The notes under the pieces are model-generated. The model did no database searches, was not told the DNA's origin, and saw only the letters and a list, made by a program, of their open reading frames with translations. The translations under genes and the position numbers were made by a program. Positions 7,833-15,894 of a DNA stretch of 64,000 nucleotides are shown here, one piece after another. This DNA comes from Ardenticatenales bacterium (GTDB lineage Bacteria > Chloroflexota > Anaerolineae > Ardenticatenales > Ardenticatenaceae), in contig JACKAZ010000010.1 in assembly GCA_020634795.1 (NCBI GenBank), positions 1-64,000 of the forward strand, written 5' to 3'. Each line of letters starts with the position of its first letter. The stretch's first letter is position 1.

Positions 7833-9353
7833 GTGAACAACAACCGCCGCTATCTTTGGCTCGCCATCGCTGCTCTGCTGGGCTTTTTTGTCGGAACCAA
7901 ATGGAACCAACCGCTCGCCGCGTGGATCGCGCCGATTTTCGCGCTGCGCTTCTTCCGCGACAGCCCCAAGGCCCGCTGGGCGGTGGTGGGATTGTGGCTC
8001 GCCTCGGCCATTCCGGCGGCCATCGGGCTGCACGGGGTCACCTTCTTTTCGAAGATTCACCCGGTCGCCGAACCGCTCTTCCTCTTTTTGGTGACGCCGA
8101 TCGGTCTGATCCCCTATCTGATCGACCGCGCCGCCCAGCGCCGTTTCGCCGATTCGGCGTGGCTCAGCCTTGTCTTCCCCATCGCGGTCACCGCCTTCGA
8201 CTACATTCTGTCGAGTGACAGCCCTTACGGAACCTTCGGCGCGGCGGGCTACACGCAACAGGGCTTTCTGCCAACGATGCAGATCGCCTCGGTGGGTGGC
8301 ATCTGGGCGATCACCTTCCTCATCAACTGGACGGCCGCACTCGTCAACCACTTCTGGGAGCAGAAGGTTAAGCCGGGCCGCCTGGGCCTCGCCTTCGCTG
8401 CGCTCATCGTTGTCGTCATTGCGGCGGGCGCACTGCGCGTGGCGACGGCCCCAACGCCGACCGAGCGCGTCGAGGTGGCGGGCTTTTCGCTGCCGAACGG
8501 CACGATCAGCACCCTGATGGGCCAGTTGCGAAACGACGATGAAGCGACCTTCCGCCGCGCGACCGACGGGCTGCACGAACAATTGTTGGCCGAGATCGAA
8601 CGGTTGGGGCGGGACGGGGCCGAGATCGTGGTCTTGCAAGAGGGGGCAGGTCTCGGCTTCAGCGATCAGGTCGATGCGCTGACGGCCAACGCCGCCGCCA
8701 TTGCCCGCGAGCAAGGCATCTACATCGTGCTGCCGCTGTTCGATCTCGGCAGCCGCCCCGCCGAAAACAGGGTGACGATCATTGATCCGCAGGGCGAAAG
8801 CGTGTTACGCCATGTGAAATACGGGGGCAATCTCTTTGAAGGAACAGCGAAGGGCGATGAGCAGTTGCGCACGGTCGATACCCGTTACGGACGGTTGAGC
8901 GCGGTCATCTGCTGGGACGCCGATTTCCCGACGGTGATGGCGCAAGCGGGCAAACAAGATGTTGATCTGCTCTTCGTGCCGTCGAACGATTGGCGCGAGG
9001 TGGCCGAGATGCACGACGGCATGGCGACTTTCCGCGCCATCGAGAATGGCAGCTCGCTTTTCCGACAGACGGGGGATGGCGTCTCGTCGGCGGTGGACGG
9101 CTACGGACGACGCTACAGCCACGTCAATGGCTTCACGTCAACGAGCGGCGACTGGTCGGGTGAACAGCGCGTCACTCTCCCCGTCGGCGCGGTGGCGACG
9201 CTCTACCCGCAGATTGGCGACCGCTTCGGCCAATTGATGGTCGTCGCGCTCGTGCCGCTGCTCATCCTGCTGTGGGTCACGCGCGGGCGACGGGCCGCTT
9301 CCACCGCGAGGAACGGCTGGGAGGGGAGACGCAATCCACAGAGCTCGGGGTAA
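7833..9353 (+). CDS. Apolipoprotein N-acyltransferase-like protein (membrane domain plus CN hydrolase)
   Basis: About 506 residues. The N-terminal 230 residues hold several transmembrane helices, followed by a carbon-nitrogen hydrolase domain with Glu (VVLQEGAG), Lys (RHVKYGGN) and Cys (SAVICWDADFP), and a final transmembrane helix (LMVVALVPLLILLWV). This is the Lnt architecture: N-acylation of diacylated lipoproteins at the membrane. The GTG at 7833 has TGAGGA 7 nt upstream. An in-frame ATG at 7803 lacks a good ribosome site but cannot be excluded. It is divergent from the two-component operon. Confidence 0.8.
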   Translation: MNNNRRYLWLAIAALLGFFVGTKWNQPLAAWIAPIFALRFFRDSPKARWAVVGLWLASAIPAAIGLHGVTFFSKIHPVAEPLFLFLVTPIGLIPYLIDRAAQRRFADSAWLSLVFPIAVTAFDYILSSDSPYGTFGAAGYTQQGFLPTMQIASVGGIWAITFLINWTAALVNHFWEQKVKPGRLGLAFAALIVVVIAAGALRVATAPTPTERVEVAGFSLPNGTISTLMGQLRNDDEATFRRATDGLHEQLLAEIERLGRDGAEIVVLQEGAGLGFSDQVDALTANAAAIAREQGIYIVLPLFDLGSRPAENRVTIIDPQGESVLRHVKYGGNLFEGTAKGDEQLRTVDTRYGRLSAVICWDADFPTVMAQAGKQDVDLLFVPSNDWREVAEMHDGMATFRAIENGSSLFRQTGDGVSSAVDGYGRRYSHVNGFTSTSGDWSGEQRVTLPVGAVATLYPQIGDRFGQLMVVALVPLLILLWVTRGRRAASTARNGWEGRRNPQSSG

Positions 9354-9702
9354 CGGCCATCAGCGAATCGAGCGGATATTGGCGTGCCTCGACCTGATTT
9401 CGGCTGAGTGGGCAATCGTCACACGGACGATGTAAGCCGCATCCCGCTGAATTTGGTAGGAATCAAAGCGGTTGGCCGATGCCGGCCTCTTCGCCACGGT
9501 GCCATGGATCGATTCGGGCGGTGATGAGTGAGGAACGGCGTGGCAGGGGGTGCGAATGGCGGGTGGGAAACGGCGAATGGGAATGGCGAATGGGGAGAGG
9601 GCGATCATTGTTTCGTCCGTCAGCTTGTGTTCCGCGCTCGGACGCTACCCTGCGGGCCGTTGTGCGGATCGCCCCACCCTGAGCAAGCGGCTTAAACGCG
9701 GC
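9354..9702. other. Intergenic stretch without a supported gene
   Basis: No convincing coding frame. It contains a degenerate GAATGG(G/C) heptamer run around 9553-9598 of the same type found after trpC, trpF and the response regulator. Confidence 0.6.
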
Positions 9703-9731
9703 TTGACGTGCTGGGCAAAGTTGGTTATCCT
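9703..9731 (+). promoter_or_regulatory. Promoter of the trpS T-box leader
   Basis: TTGACG (9703-9708), 17-nt spacer, TATCCT (9726-9731). Identical hexamers precede the trpE T-box on the other strand. Confidence 0.8.
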
Positions 9732-9737
9732 TCTCCC

Positions 9738-10110
9738 CACTCACGAAGAAATGGGAGCATGCTTGAGAAGCCAACCGCCGTTTGGCTATCTCCCATCTCT
9801 ATCTCATATCAACAACGTTGAACCGGAAGAGTACGCCGCCACACGTGCGACAGAGAGGCGACCACCCCACGGGGTGCTGAAAGGTCGCTCGCAGACGGGG
9901 CCGCGGAATGGGCCGGGGAGTTGCCACGCCGAACCCACTGTGTAGGCGTGGCCGGATCGCCCTCGTTAACGGGCGCAGGATTCGTCGGACGACGCCGACC
10001 GATCCGCAGAGTGGGGCCGTTCTTCGGCCCAAGCTCGGGTGGCACCGCGAGAGAACCAGTTCCCTCGTCCCAGCATTGACCATGATGCTGTGGACGGGGG
10101 CTTTTGTTTT
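9738..10110 (+). promoter_or_regulatory. T-box riboswitch controlling trpS (tRNA-Trp specific)
   Basis: The Stem I start GGAAGAGTA and AGAGAGGCGACC, with the distal motif GGTGCTGAAAGGTCGC, match T-box Stem I. The specifier loop GAATGGG holds TGG (Trp) at 9909-9911. The conserved T-box sequence GGGTGGCACCGCG lies at 10037-10049; its bulge TGGC would pair with the 3' GCCA of tRNA-Trp (G73). A terminator stem follows (10062-10097) with CTTTTGTTTT. Uncharged tRNA-Trp should stabilise the antiterminator and allow trpS transcription. The Stem I outline is hand-read. Confidence 0.93.
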
Positions 10111-10516
10111 AACGCAGAGCAGGTAACGCAGAACGCAAAACGGGGACGTTGAAGTAGGCAGCGAAAGTAGGCAAGGGAGAAAGGAAAGTAGAGTAAGGCG
10201 CTGAGACAATGCCCACCCTCTTGCCATTCTGCCTTGAAAATCAACCAGTTCGTGCGCGTCGTCGCGCCAGCTAACGGTTGATCGCCACAGCCACGGCGTG
10301 GAGAATGGAGCATGGAGCATGGGACCCTTATTGTTCTGTTGATAGGGCACTGCTTGGCCATGCCCCACACCCCCACACCCGCACATCGTCATGGGCTATC
10401 TTTAATCTTCCATGATGCGCGGTAGCGCATGGCATCTCTATTCCCATGCGCCGCGCCCGCTTTCCCCAACAGTTATTCTCTAAAAAGCAAGTCCGCACGC
10501 TAAAAAGGAAGTTCAA
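10111..10516. other. Untranslated region between T-box terminator and trpS
   Basis: Starts with AACGCAGAGC-type decamers directly after the T-box terminator (10111-10140). About 375 nt follow without a supported gene or clear second promoter. This distance is unusually long for a T-box leader. Confidence 0.55.
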
Positions 10517-11530
10517 ATGACCGACCACCGACCCCGTGTCCTGAGCGGGATTCAGCCAACGGGCAACATTCATATCGGCAACTATCTGGGTGCGATCCGC
10601 AACTGGGTGGCGGGGCAAGCAACGAAGATCAACTTTTTTTGCATCGTCGATCTCCATGCGCTGACGGTGCCCCGAGACCCGGCCCTGCTGCGCCAACAGA
10701 CGCGGTCGATGGCGGCGCTGCTCTTTGCCTGTGGCATCGACCCGGCGCAGTCGATCCTCTTTGTCCAAAGCCATGTCCGCGCCCATGCCGAAACGACGTG
10801 GCTGCTGAACACGGTCACGCCGCTGGGCTGGCTGCAGCGGATGACCCAGTTCAAGGACAAGTCGGCCAAGCAGGAAAGTGTCCTCACCGGCTTGCTCGAT
10901 TATCCGGTCTTGATGGCGATGGACATCCTGCTCTACGATGCGGACGAAGTGCCGGTGGGCGATGACCAGAAACAGCACGTCGAGCTGACCCGCGATCTCG
11001 CGCAGCGCTTCAACACAATCTACGAACAAGAATTCTTCGTGATGCCCGAACCGGTGATTCCCACCGTGGCGGCCCGCGTGATGGGCTTGGATGATCCGTT
11101 GAAGAAGATGTCGAAAAGCAGCGACCACATTCGCGGCCATGCCGTGCCGCTCCTTGAGGATGCGAAGGAGATCGAACGCTCCTTCAAGCGGGCCGTCACC
11201 GATTCCTACAACGAGATCGCCTTCTCCGACGATCCAGAGCGGGCGGGCGTGAACAACTTGCTCGGCATCTACCAAGCCATCACGGGCAAATCCCAGGCCG
11301 AGGTGCTGGCCGATTTCGCCAACGCGCGGGGCTATGGCGATCTGAAGAAGCGGGTCGCCGCTACCGTCATCGACGCGATCACCCCCATCCGTGAGCGCCA
11401 TGCCAAACTGATGACCGACCCGGGCGAGCTGGACCGCCTGCTGGCGATGGGGGCCGAACAGGCGGCCGCCTACGCCGAGCCGAAGGCGCAGCAGATGAAG
11501 GAGATTATGGGTCTTGTAGTACCGAGCTGA
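10517..11530 (+). CDS. trpS: Tryptophanyl-tRNA synthetase
   Basis: 337-residue class I aminoacyl-tRNA synthetase that charges tRNA-Trp using ATP. The HIGH-type motif is GNIHIGNYLG (16-25) and the KMSKS loop is present in DDPLKKMSKSSDH. The Trp-specific GIQPTG start and the helical C-terminal anticodon region are present, and length is normal for bacterial TrpS. AAGGAAGTTCAA precedes the ATG. It is governed by the upstream T-box, so expression should rise when tRNA-Trp is uncharged. It is followed after 199 bp by trpD. Confidence 0.97.
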   Translation: MTDHRPRVLSGIQPTGNIHIGNYLGAIRNWVAGQATKINFFCIVDLHALTVPRDPALLRQQTRSMAALLFACGIDPAQSILFVQSHVRAHAETTWLLNTVTPLGWLQRMTQFKDKSAKQESVLTGLLDYPVLMAMDILLYDADEVPVGDDQKQHVELTRDLAQRFNTIYEQEFFVMPEPVIPTVAARVMGLDDPLKKMSKSSDHIRGHAVPLLEDAKEIERSFKRAVTDSYNEIAFSDDPERAGVNNLLGIYQAITGKSQAEVLADFANARGYGDLKKRVAATVIDAITPIRERHAKLMTDPGELDRLLAMGAEQAAAYAEPKAQQMKEIMGLVVPS

Positions 11531-11589
11531 AGGTAGATCACTTTGTAGGAATCAGGACGAAGCGGAACCCAAGCGTATGCGGAGGGAGA

Positions 11590-11660
11590 AAGGTGCAAGG
11601 TACAAAGTGCAATGGGCTGATCGTATGAGAGCCATTTTGCACCTTGCACCTTCCACCTTC
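11590..11660. repeat. Inverted repeat built on GGTGCAAGG / CCTTGCACC before trpD
   Basis: AAGGTGCAAGGTAC with AAAGTGCAA on the left is mirrored by TTTGCACCTTGCACCTT on the right, forming a possible large hairpin. The word CCTTGCACC also occurs in the trpE-trpG composite element. Confidence 0.65.
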
Positions 11661-11729
11661 CCCCACTCCCTCACACCCTCCAAGCCGCACAAAGAACTGT
11701 CACATCAGAGCCAACCGACGGAGCAACCG

Positions 11730-12803
11730 ATGAGCGAACAAGCAACAGCCAATCCGATCTACCGCGCGATCAGCTTGCTGGCGCGGGGCGAGGATTTGGG
11801 CGGGCCGCTGGCCGAAGCGGTGATGGATCAGATCATGACGGGCGATGCAACCCAAGCACAGATCGGCGGCATTTTGATGGCGCTGCGATTGAAGGGCGAA
11901 ACGGTGGACGAGATCACCGGCTGTGCTCGGGCGATGCGCCGCGCTGCGGTCGCGGTGGAGCCGCAGCACGACGACCTGATCGACACCTGCGGCACCGGCG
12001 GCGACGGCGCGCACACCTTCAATATCTCGACCACGACCGCCTTCGTGGTGGCAGGCGCGGGCCAGCCCGTTGCGAAACATGGCAACCGCTCCGTCTCGTC
12101 GAAGAGCGGCAGCGCCGATGTCCTCGAAGCGCTGGGCGTCGCCATCACGCTGACCCCCACGCAGGTGGCGCACTGTGTGGACGAGGTAGGGCTGGGTTTT
12201 CTCTTTGCCCCGACGCTGCATCCCGCCATGCGCCACGCCATCGGTCCGCGCCGCGAGCTGGCGGTGCGCACCGTCTTCAACATCCTCGGCCCCCTGACCA
12301 ACCCAGCGGGGGCCCGCACCCAGTTGATGGGCGTCTTCGACGAAGCGCTTGTCGCGCCGCTGGCGGGGGTGCTACAACAACTGGGCAGTCGCGCCGCCTT
12401 CGTGGTCCATGGGGATGGTGGCTTGGACGAGCTGACCACCAGCGGGCCGAACCGAGTGGCCTACTTCGGCTGCAACGGGGCACCAGCGGGCGAGATCGTT
12501 GAAACGAGGCTCGACCCCGCCGACCTCGGCTTCGCGCGTTGCACGGTCGACGAACTGCGAGGCGGGGATGCCGCGCACAACGCCGAAATCACACGGTCGA
12601 TCTTGGCGAACACGTTGCAAGGCCCCATGCGGGACGTCGTGATCCTCAACGCGGGGGCGGCGCTCTGCGCGGCGGGGGCCGCGCCCACCCTGCGAGACGG
12701 CATCGCCCAGGCCGAGCAGTCCATCGCGGGCGGGGCCGCGCGCCAAACGCTGGAGCGGCTCGTCGCGCTCAGCCAACAGTTAACGCAGAAAGAAAAGCGT
12801 TGA
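11730..12803 (+). CDS. trpD: Anthranilate phosphoribosyltransferase
   Basis: 357 residues. It transfers phosphoribose from PRPP to anthranilate, the second step of tryptophan synthesis. PRPP-binding motifs are visible: DTCGTGGDG, KHGNRSVSSKSGSADVLEALG, and FLFAPTLHPAMRHAIGPRR for anthranilate. The ATG at 11730 has GGAG 7 nt upstream; an earlier in-frame ATG would add unconserved sequence. The last eight codons (QLTQKEKR) coincide with a decamer-like repeat (CAGTTAACGCAGA), so the C-terminus seems partly derived from the intergenic repeat family. Confidence 0.97.
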   Translation: MSEQATANPIYRAISLLARGEDLGGPLAEAVMDQIMTGDATQAQIGGILMALRLKGETVDEITGCARAMRRAAVAVEPQHDDLIDTCGTGGDGAHTFNISTTTAFVVAGAGQPVAKHGNRSVSSKSGSADVLEALGVAITLTPTQVAHCVDEVGLGFLFAPTLHPAMRHAIGPRRELAVRTVFNILGPLTNPAGARTQLMGVFDEALVAPLAGVLQQLGSRAAFVVHGDGGLDELTTSGPNRVAYFGCNGAPAGEIVETRLDPADLGFARCTVDELRGGDAAHNAEITRSILANTLQGPMRDVVILNAGAALCAAGAAPTLRDGIAQAEQSIAGGAARQTLERLVALSQQLTQKEKR

Positions 12804-12832
12804 ATCGAGAAACAGAAGATAGAGATAGAGAG

Positions 12833-13005
12833 TTGCCTTGCATTCACTTCGCTACACAACGCAATGCAACGAACAGACAACGAAGGAACTCCAGCACTCC
12901 GTAACTCTCAACTCACAAAACTCATCAAACTCATCAAACTCATCAAACTCATTAAACTCATTAAACTCACAAAACTCACAAAACTCACAAAACTCACAAA
13001 ACTCC
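12833..13005 (+). repeat. Hairpin plus ten-unit AACTCAYMA nonamer array upstream of trpC
   Basis: After GATAGAGATAGAGA comes a TTGCATT/AATGCAA hairpin (about 12837-12863). Then ten contiguous 9-bp units occupy 12910-12999: CACAA, three TCA, two TTA and four CAA variants after AACTCA. AACTCC (13000-13005) follows and abuts the trpC ATG. No Shine-Dalgarno sequence fits between array and start. The units are multiples of three, so the frame through the array stays open into trpC. Confidence 0.92.
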
Positions 13006-13803
13006 ATGGCTACCACCACCATCCTAGACGAGATCATGCGCTGGAAACGGGAAGAGCTGCCCAAGCGCAAGCGTGCCCTGCCAGAAGCGGAGCTGCGGGT
13101 GCGGCTCTTCTTGGCGCCGCCAGCGCGCGACTTTGCGGCGGCGATGCGTGCGCCGGGCATTTCGCTGATCGCTGAGTGCAAGAAAGCGTCGCCCTCGAAA
13201 GGGCTGCTGCGGGCGGGCTACGATCCGGTGGCGCTGGCCCGTAATTACGAGGCGGGCGGGGCGCGCGCGATCTCGGTACTGACCGATAGCCGCTATTTTC
13301 AGGGGACGATCGAGCATCTGGCCGCCGTCCGCCAAGCGGTATCACTCCCCGTGCTCCGCAAAGAGTTCATCTTCGACCCCTACCAGCTCGTCGAGGCGCG
13401 GGCGGCGGGGGCCGACGCGGTACTGCTGATCGCCGCCGTGCTGAGCGGCAACCGGCTGCGCGAGCTGCGCGAAGAGGCCGAAGCGCTGGGCATGGTCGCC
13501 CTCGTGGAAGTCCACGACGAGGCGGAGCTGGCCCACGCCCTCGACAGCGGTGCCTCGATCATCGGCGTGAACAACCGCGACCTGCGCACCTTCGAGGTCG
13601 ATTTCGAGACCACAGCCCGGCTGCGCCCGCTGATCCCCGCCGACAAACTCCTCATCGCCGAAAGTGGCATTCGCACCACCGCCGATGTGCAACGCCTCGC
13701 CGAGAGCGGCGTCGATGGCATGTTGGTCGGCGAGCGGCTCGTCAAAGGCAAGGGCGATGTGACGGCGCGGGTGCGGGAGTTAGTGGGTGCGGGGAGAGGG
13801 TGA
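13006..13803 (+). CDS. trpC: Indole-3-glycerol phosphate synthase
   Basis: 265 residues, a TIM-barrel enzyme converting CdRP to indole-3-glycerol phosphate. Family motifs are visible: LIAECKKASPSKG, ISVLTDSRYFQGT, LRKEFIFDPYQ, ALVEVHDEAEL, GVNNRDLRTF, AESGI and GVDGMLVGERL. The ATG at 13006 gives the usual length; the upstream open frame is only repeat. The start is directly preceded by the nonamer array with no recognisable ribosome site. The last codons (GRG) and stop lie within the first copy of an 84-bp tandem duplication. Confidence 0.97.
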   Translation: MATTTILDEIMRWKREELPKRKRALPEAELRVRLFLAPPARDFAAAMRAPGISLIAECKKASPSKGLLRAGYDPVALARNYEAGGARAISVLTDSRYFQGTIEHLAAVRQAVSLPVLRKEFIFDPYQLVEARAAGADAVLLIAAVLSGNRLRELREEAEALGMVALVEVHDEAELAHALDSGASIIGVNNRDLRTFEVDFETTARLRPLIPADKLLIAESGIRTTADVQRLAESGVDGMLVGERLVKGKGDVTARVRELVGAGRG

Positions 13804-13946
13804 CAGTATCTTTGGCGCTAGATTGCGGCTGACGGTTGGAGAGAATGGAGAATGGAGAATGGAGAATGGAGAATGGGGAGAGGGTGACAGTATCTTTGGC
13901 GCTAGATTGCGGCTGACGGTTGGAGAGAATGGAGAATGGAGAATGG
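13791..13946. repeat. 84-bp tandem duplication with GAATGGA heptamer runs after trpC
   Basis: GGGGAGAGGGTGACAG begins at 13791 and again at 13875. Each copy carries the same TATCTTTGGCGCTAG segment and ends in a run of GAATGGA units. The first copy includes the trpC stop codon. The remainder to trpF (13947-14155) has no gene but holds CATGCACCATGCACC repeats (about 14068-14092). Confidence 0.88.
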
Positions 13947-14155
13947 GGAGATGTTGACGTGCGATTCACCGTTCTGCCGTTGAGATCGTTTTTTTGCCCT
14001 ATGCAGGTCGTGAATAGGGGATCGCGAATCGGGATACCTTGCAATTTCATTGTTTTGCAATGCTGCCCATGCACCATGCACCATGCACCATTCATCTGAA
14101 AAGCGCCGCACAAACATAGATTTGTCGCCTACCAAACAGCTAATAGAAAGAGCCT

Positions 14156-14806
14156 ATGATCATCAAGATTTGCGGGAACACCTCGCTCGACGATGCGCGG
14201 GTGGCGGCGGAGGCGGGCGCGGATATGCTCGGCTTCATCTTCTACGACCGCAGCCCGCGTGCCATCACCGTTGCCAATGCGGCGTCGATCATCCGCGAAC
14301 TGCGCGGTGAATTCGCGGATGATGCGCCGCTGATGGTCGGCGTTTTCGTCGATGAGCCGCTGCGCGCACTGCGCCAGATCATGGCCGATGCCGCGCTGGA
14401 CGCGGCTCAGTTGCATGGTTCCGAACCGCCGGTGGAGCTACGGGCCTTGGCGCCGAACGCCTTCAAGGCGCTCCGACCGCAGAATCGGGGCGATGCCGAA
14501 GCGCTGACCGCAACCTATGCCGAGGCACTGCCCAATAACCCGCGGCTGCCCGACTTTTTGCTCGACAGCTACCACCCGTGGAAGATGGGCGGCACCGGTC
14601 AACCGATGAACGTCAGGATCCCGCTCGTCTTGGCCCGCCGCCTCCGCATCATGCTGGCTGGCGGCCTCACGCCCGACACCGTCGCCGACGCCATCCAACG
14701 GATCCAACCGTGGGGCGTCGACGTGGCGAGCGGTGTGGAAGCAGCGCCGGGCGTCAAGGATCATGGCAAGGTGCGCGCCTTCGTGGAGGCGGTGCATGGA
14801 GAATAG
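14156..14806 (+). CDS. trpF: Phosphoribosylanthranilate isomerase
   Basis: 216-residue TIM-barrel enzyme that isomerises PRA to CdRP. Catalytic Cys is in KICGNTS at the N-terminus, with LGFIFYDRSPR, AAQLHGSE, FLLDSY and MLAGGLTPDTV motifs and the phosphate-binding DVASGVEAAPGVKDHGKV. AGAAAG precedes the ATG. The stop codon is formed by GAATAG inside a GAATGGA-type heptamer run, so the repeat forms the extreme C-terminus (HGE). Confidence 0.96.
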   Translation: MIIKICGNTSLDDARVAAEAGADMLGFIFYDRSPRAITVANAASIIRELRGEFADDAPLMVGVFVDEPLRALRQIMADAALDAAQLHGSEPPVELRALAPNAFKALRPQNRGDAEALTATYAEALPNNPRLPDFLLDSYHPWKMGGTGQPMNVRIPLVLARRLRIMLAGGLTPDTVADAIQRIQPWGVDVASGVEAAPGVKDHGKVRAFVEAVHGE

Positions 14807-14823
14807 AGAATGGAGAATGGAGA
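14795..14823 (+). repeat. Heptamer run, left member of an inverted pair
   Basis: GGAGAATAGAGAATGGAGAA overlaps the trpF stop. The reverse-complement run lies at 15373-15409, so the two face each other around the broken four-helix-bundle gene. Confidence 0.75.
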
Positions 14824-14930
14824 GGCGTCGGTAGGCGGGAATTTGTTGTGTAAGTTTCGTTCTTATAGCAGCGCATAACGACTTATCGAGTGTGTGGTGG
14901 AAATTTTAGGACGGAGTAACGGAGGTATTT

Positions 14931-15359
14931 ATGAATTTTGAGGAGTGGGCTGAGGAAGTGCCGGAGTCGATCAGACAAGATCAGTTGTGGCGACTGAATG
15001 TGTATCGACAGGCGCTCTTTCTGGGGGATGTGGCACAGCGGGACGCGATAACAATTAGCCAACGACGTCAGTGGTGGTCACTCTCAGATTAACTTCTCCG
15101 TGCCGCAGGCAGCGTGAGCGCGAACATCGCCGAAGGCTTTGGACGACCCACCGCCGCCGACCGGAGTCGTTTTTACAGTTATGCGTTGGGATCGGCCCGT
15201 GAAGCCAGAGATTGGTACTTCAAATCTCGCTTGATTCTAGGGACTGAAATTGCCGAGCATCGGATGAGGCTCACCGCCCAGATCATCCGTCAACTCATCA
15301 ACCTGCAAAAACACCACAATCGCACCATCCAAGAAACAACAGCAACCTATCCGATATAA
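14931..15359 (+). pseudogene. Four-helix bundle protein (23S rRNA intervening-sequence family), nonsense-disrupted
   Basis: Strong ribosome site GGAGGTATTT and ATG at 14931. The conceptual product is about 142 residues with the family hallmark LLRAAGSVSANIAEGFGRPTA and the C-terminal helix EARDWYFKSRLI. An in-frame TAA at 15090-15092 interrupts it exactly where the family normally has Gln (SD-Q-LLRAAGS), consistent with a single CAA to TAA change. A GTG at 15114 could restart only the C-terminal half. The gene sits between inverted heptamer runs. Function of the family is unclear (diversity-generating elements, rRNA insertions). Confidence 0.82.
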
Positions 15360-15372
15360 TAACCACGGTTTT

Positions 15373-15409
15373 TCCATTCTCTATTCTCCATTCTCCATTC
15401 TCTATTTTC
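15373..15409 (-). repeat. Heptamer run, right member of an inverted pair
   Basis: CCATTCTCTATTCTCCATTC and following bases are the reverse complement of the run at 14795-14823. Confidence 0.75.
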
Positions 15410-15461
15410 CCGTGGAAACAATCAACCCCAAGAACAATCGCCCTCGAAAGGAACAGCCCCC

Positions 15462-15890
15462 ATGCCCACCTGCCTCTTCTGCAAAATCATCGACGGCGAG
15501 ATTCCGGGGACCTTCGTCCATCAGGACGAGCGGGCCGTGATCTTCCTCGACATCAATCAGGCCGCCGAAGGTCACCTGCTGATCGTGCCGCGCCACCATG
15601 TCGAGATGTGGCACGAGCTGGACGGTGAGCTGGCGGCCCACCTGGCGCGCCTTTCCGTTGACTGGGCCGCGCCGATGCTCGACGTGGCTGGCACCGACCA
15701 TTACAATGTCGCGGTCAACAACGGCGCGTTCGCCAGCCAAGAAGTGCCCCACCTTCACCTGCACCTGATCCCGCGCCACAAAAACGACGGGCTGCTGCGC
15801 TACGGCGGCCCGCCGCGCATCGCCGAGCGGGACGAATTGCAGGCCACCGCACAACGGATTATTGAGGCCGCTGGCAACAAGAAGGGCTGA
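15462..15890 (+). CDS. HIT-family (histidine triad) nucleotide hydrolase
   Basis: 142 residues. N-terminal CLFCKIIDGEIP and the histidine triad HLHLHLIPR near residues 100-108 define the HIT family (Hint-type purine nucleotide phosphoramidases or dinucleotide hydrolases). AAAGGAACAG precedes the ATG. It ends 4 bp before trpB, so the two are probably co-transcribed. There is no obvious metabolic reason for the pairing. Confidence 0.93.
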   Translation: MPTCLFCKIIDGEIPGTFVHQDERAVIFLDINQAAEGHLLIVPRHHVEMWHELDGELAAHLARLSVDWAAPMLDVAGTDHYNVAVNNGAFASQEVPHLHLHLIPRHKNDGLLRYGGPPRIAERDELQATAQRIIEAAGNKKG

Positions 15891-15894
15891 TTTT

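Noticed and set aside
10451..10516. Second T-box or promoter directly before trpS
   Set aside because: No GGTGGCACCGCG-like core or paired -35/-10 could be found in this stretch.
12910..12999. Nonamer array as a CRISPR
   Set aside because: Units are 9 bp and directly abutting with no spacers, and no cas genes are present.
12838..13005. Extended N-terminus of trpC through the nonamer array (poly NS-x)
   Set aside because: TrpC family length and homology begin at the ATG at 13006; the upstream frame is open only because the repeat unit is a multiple of three.
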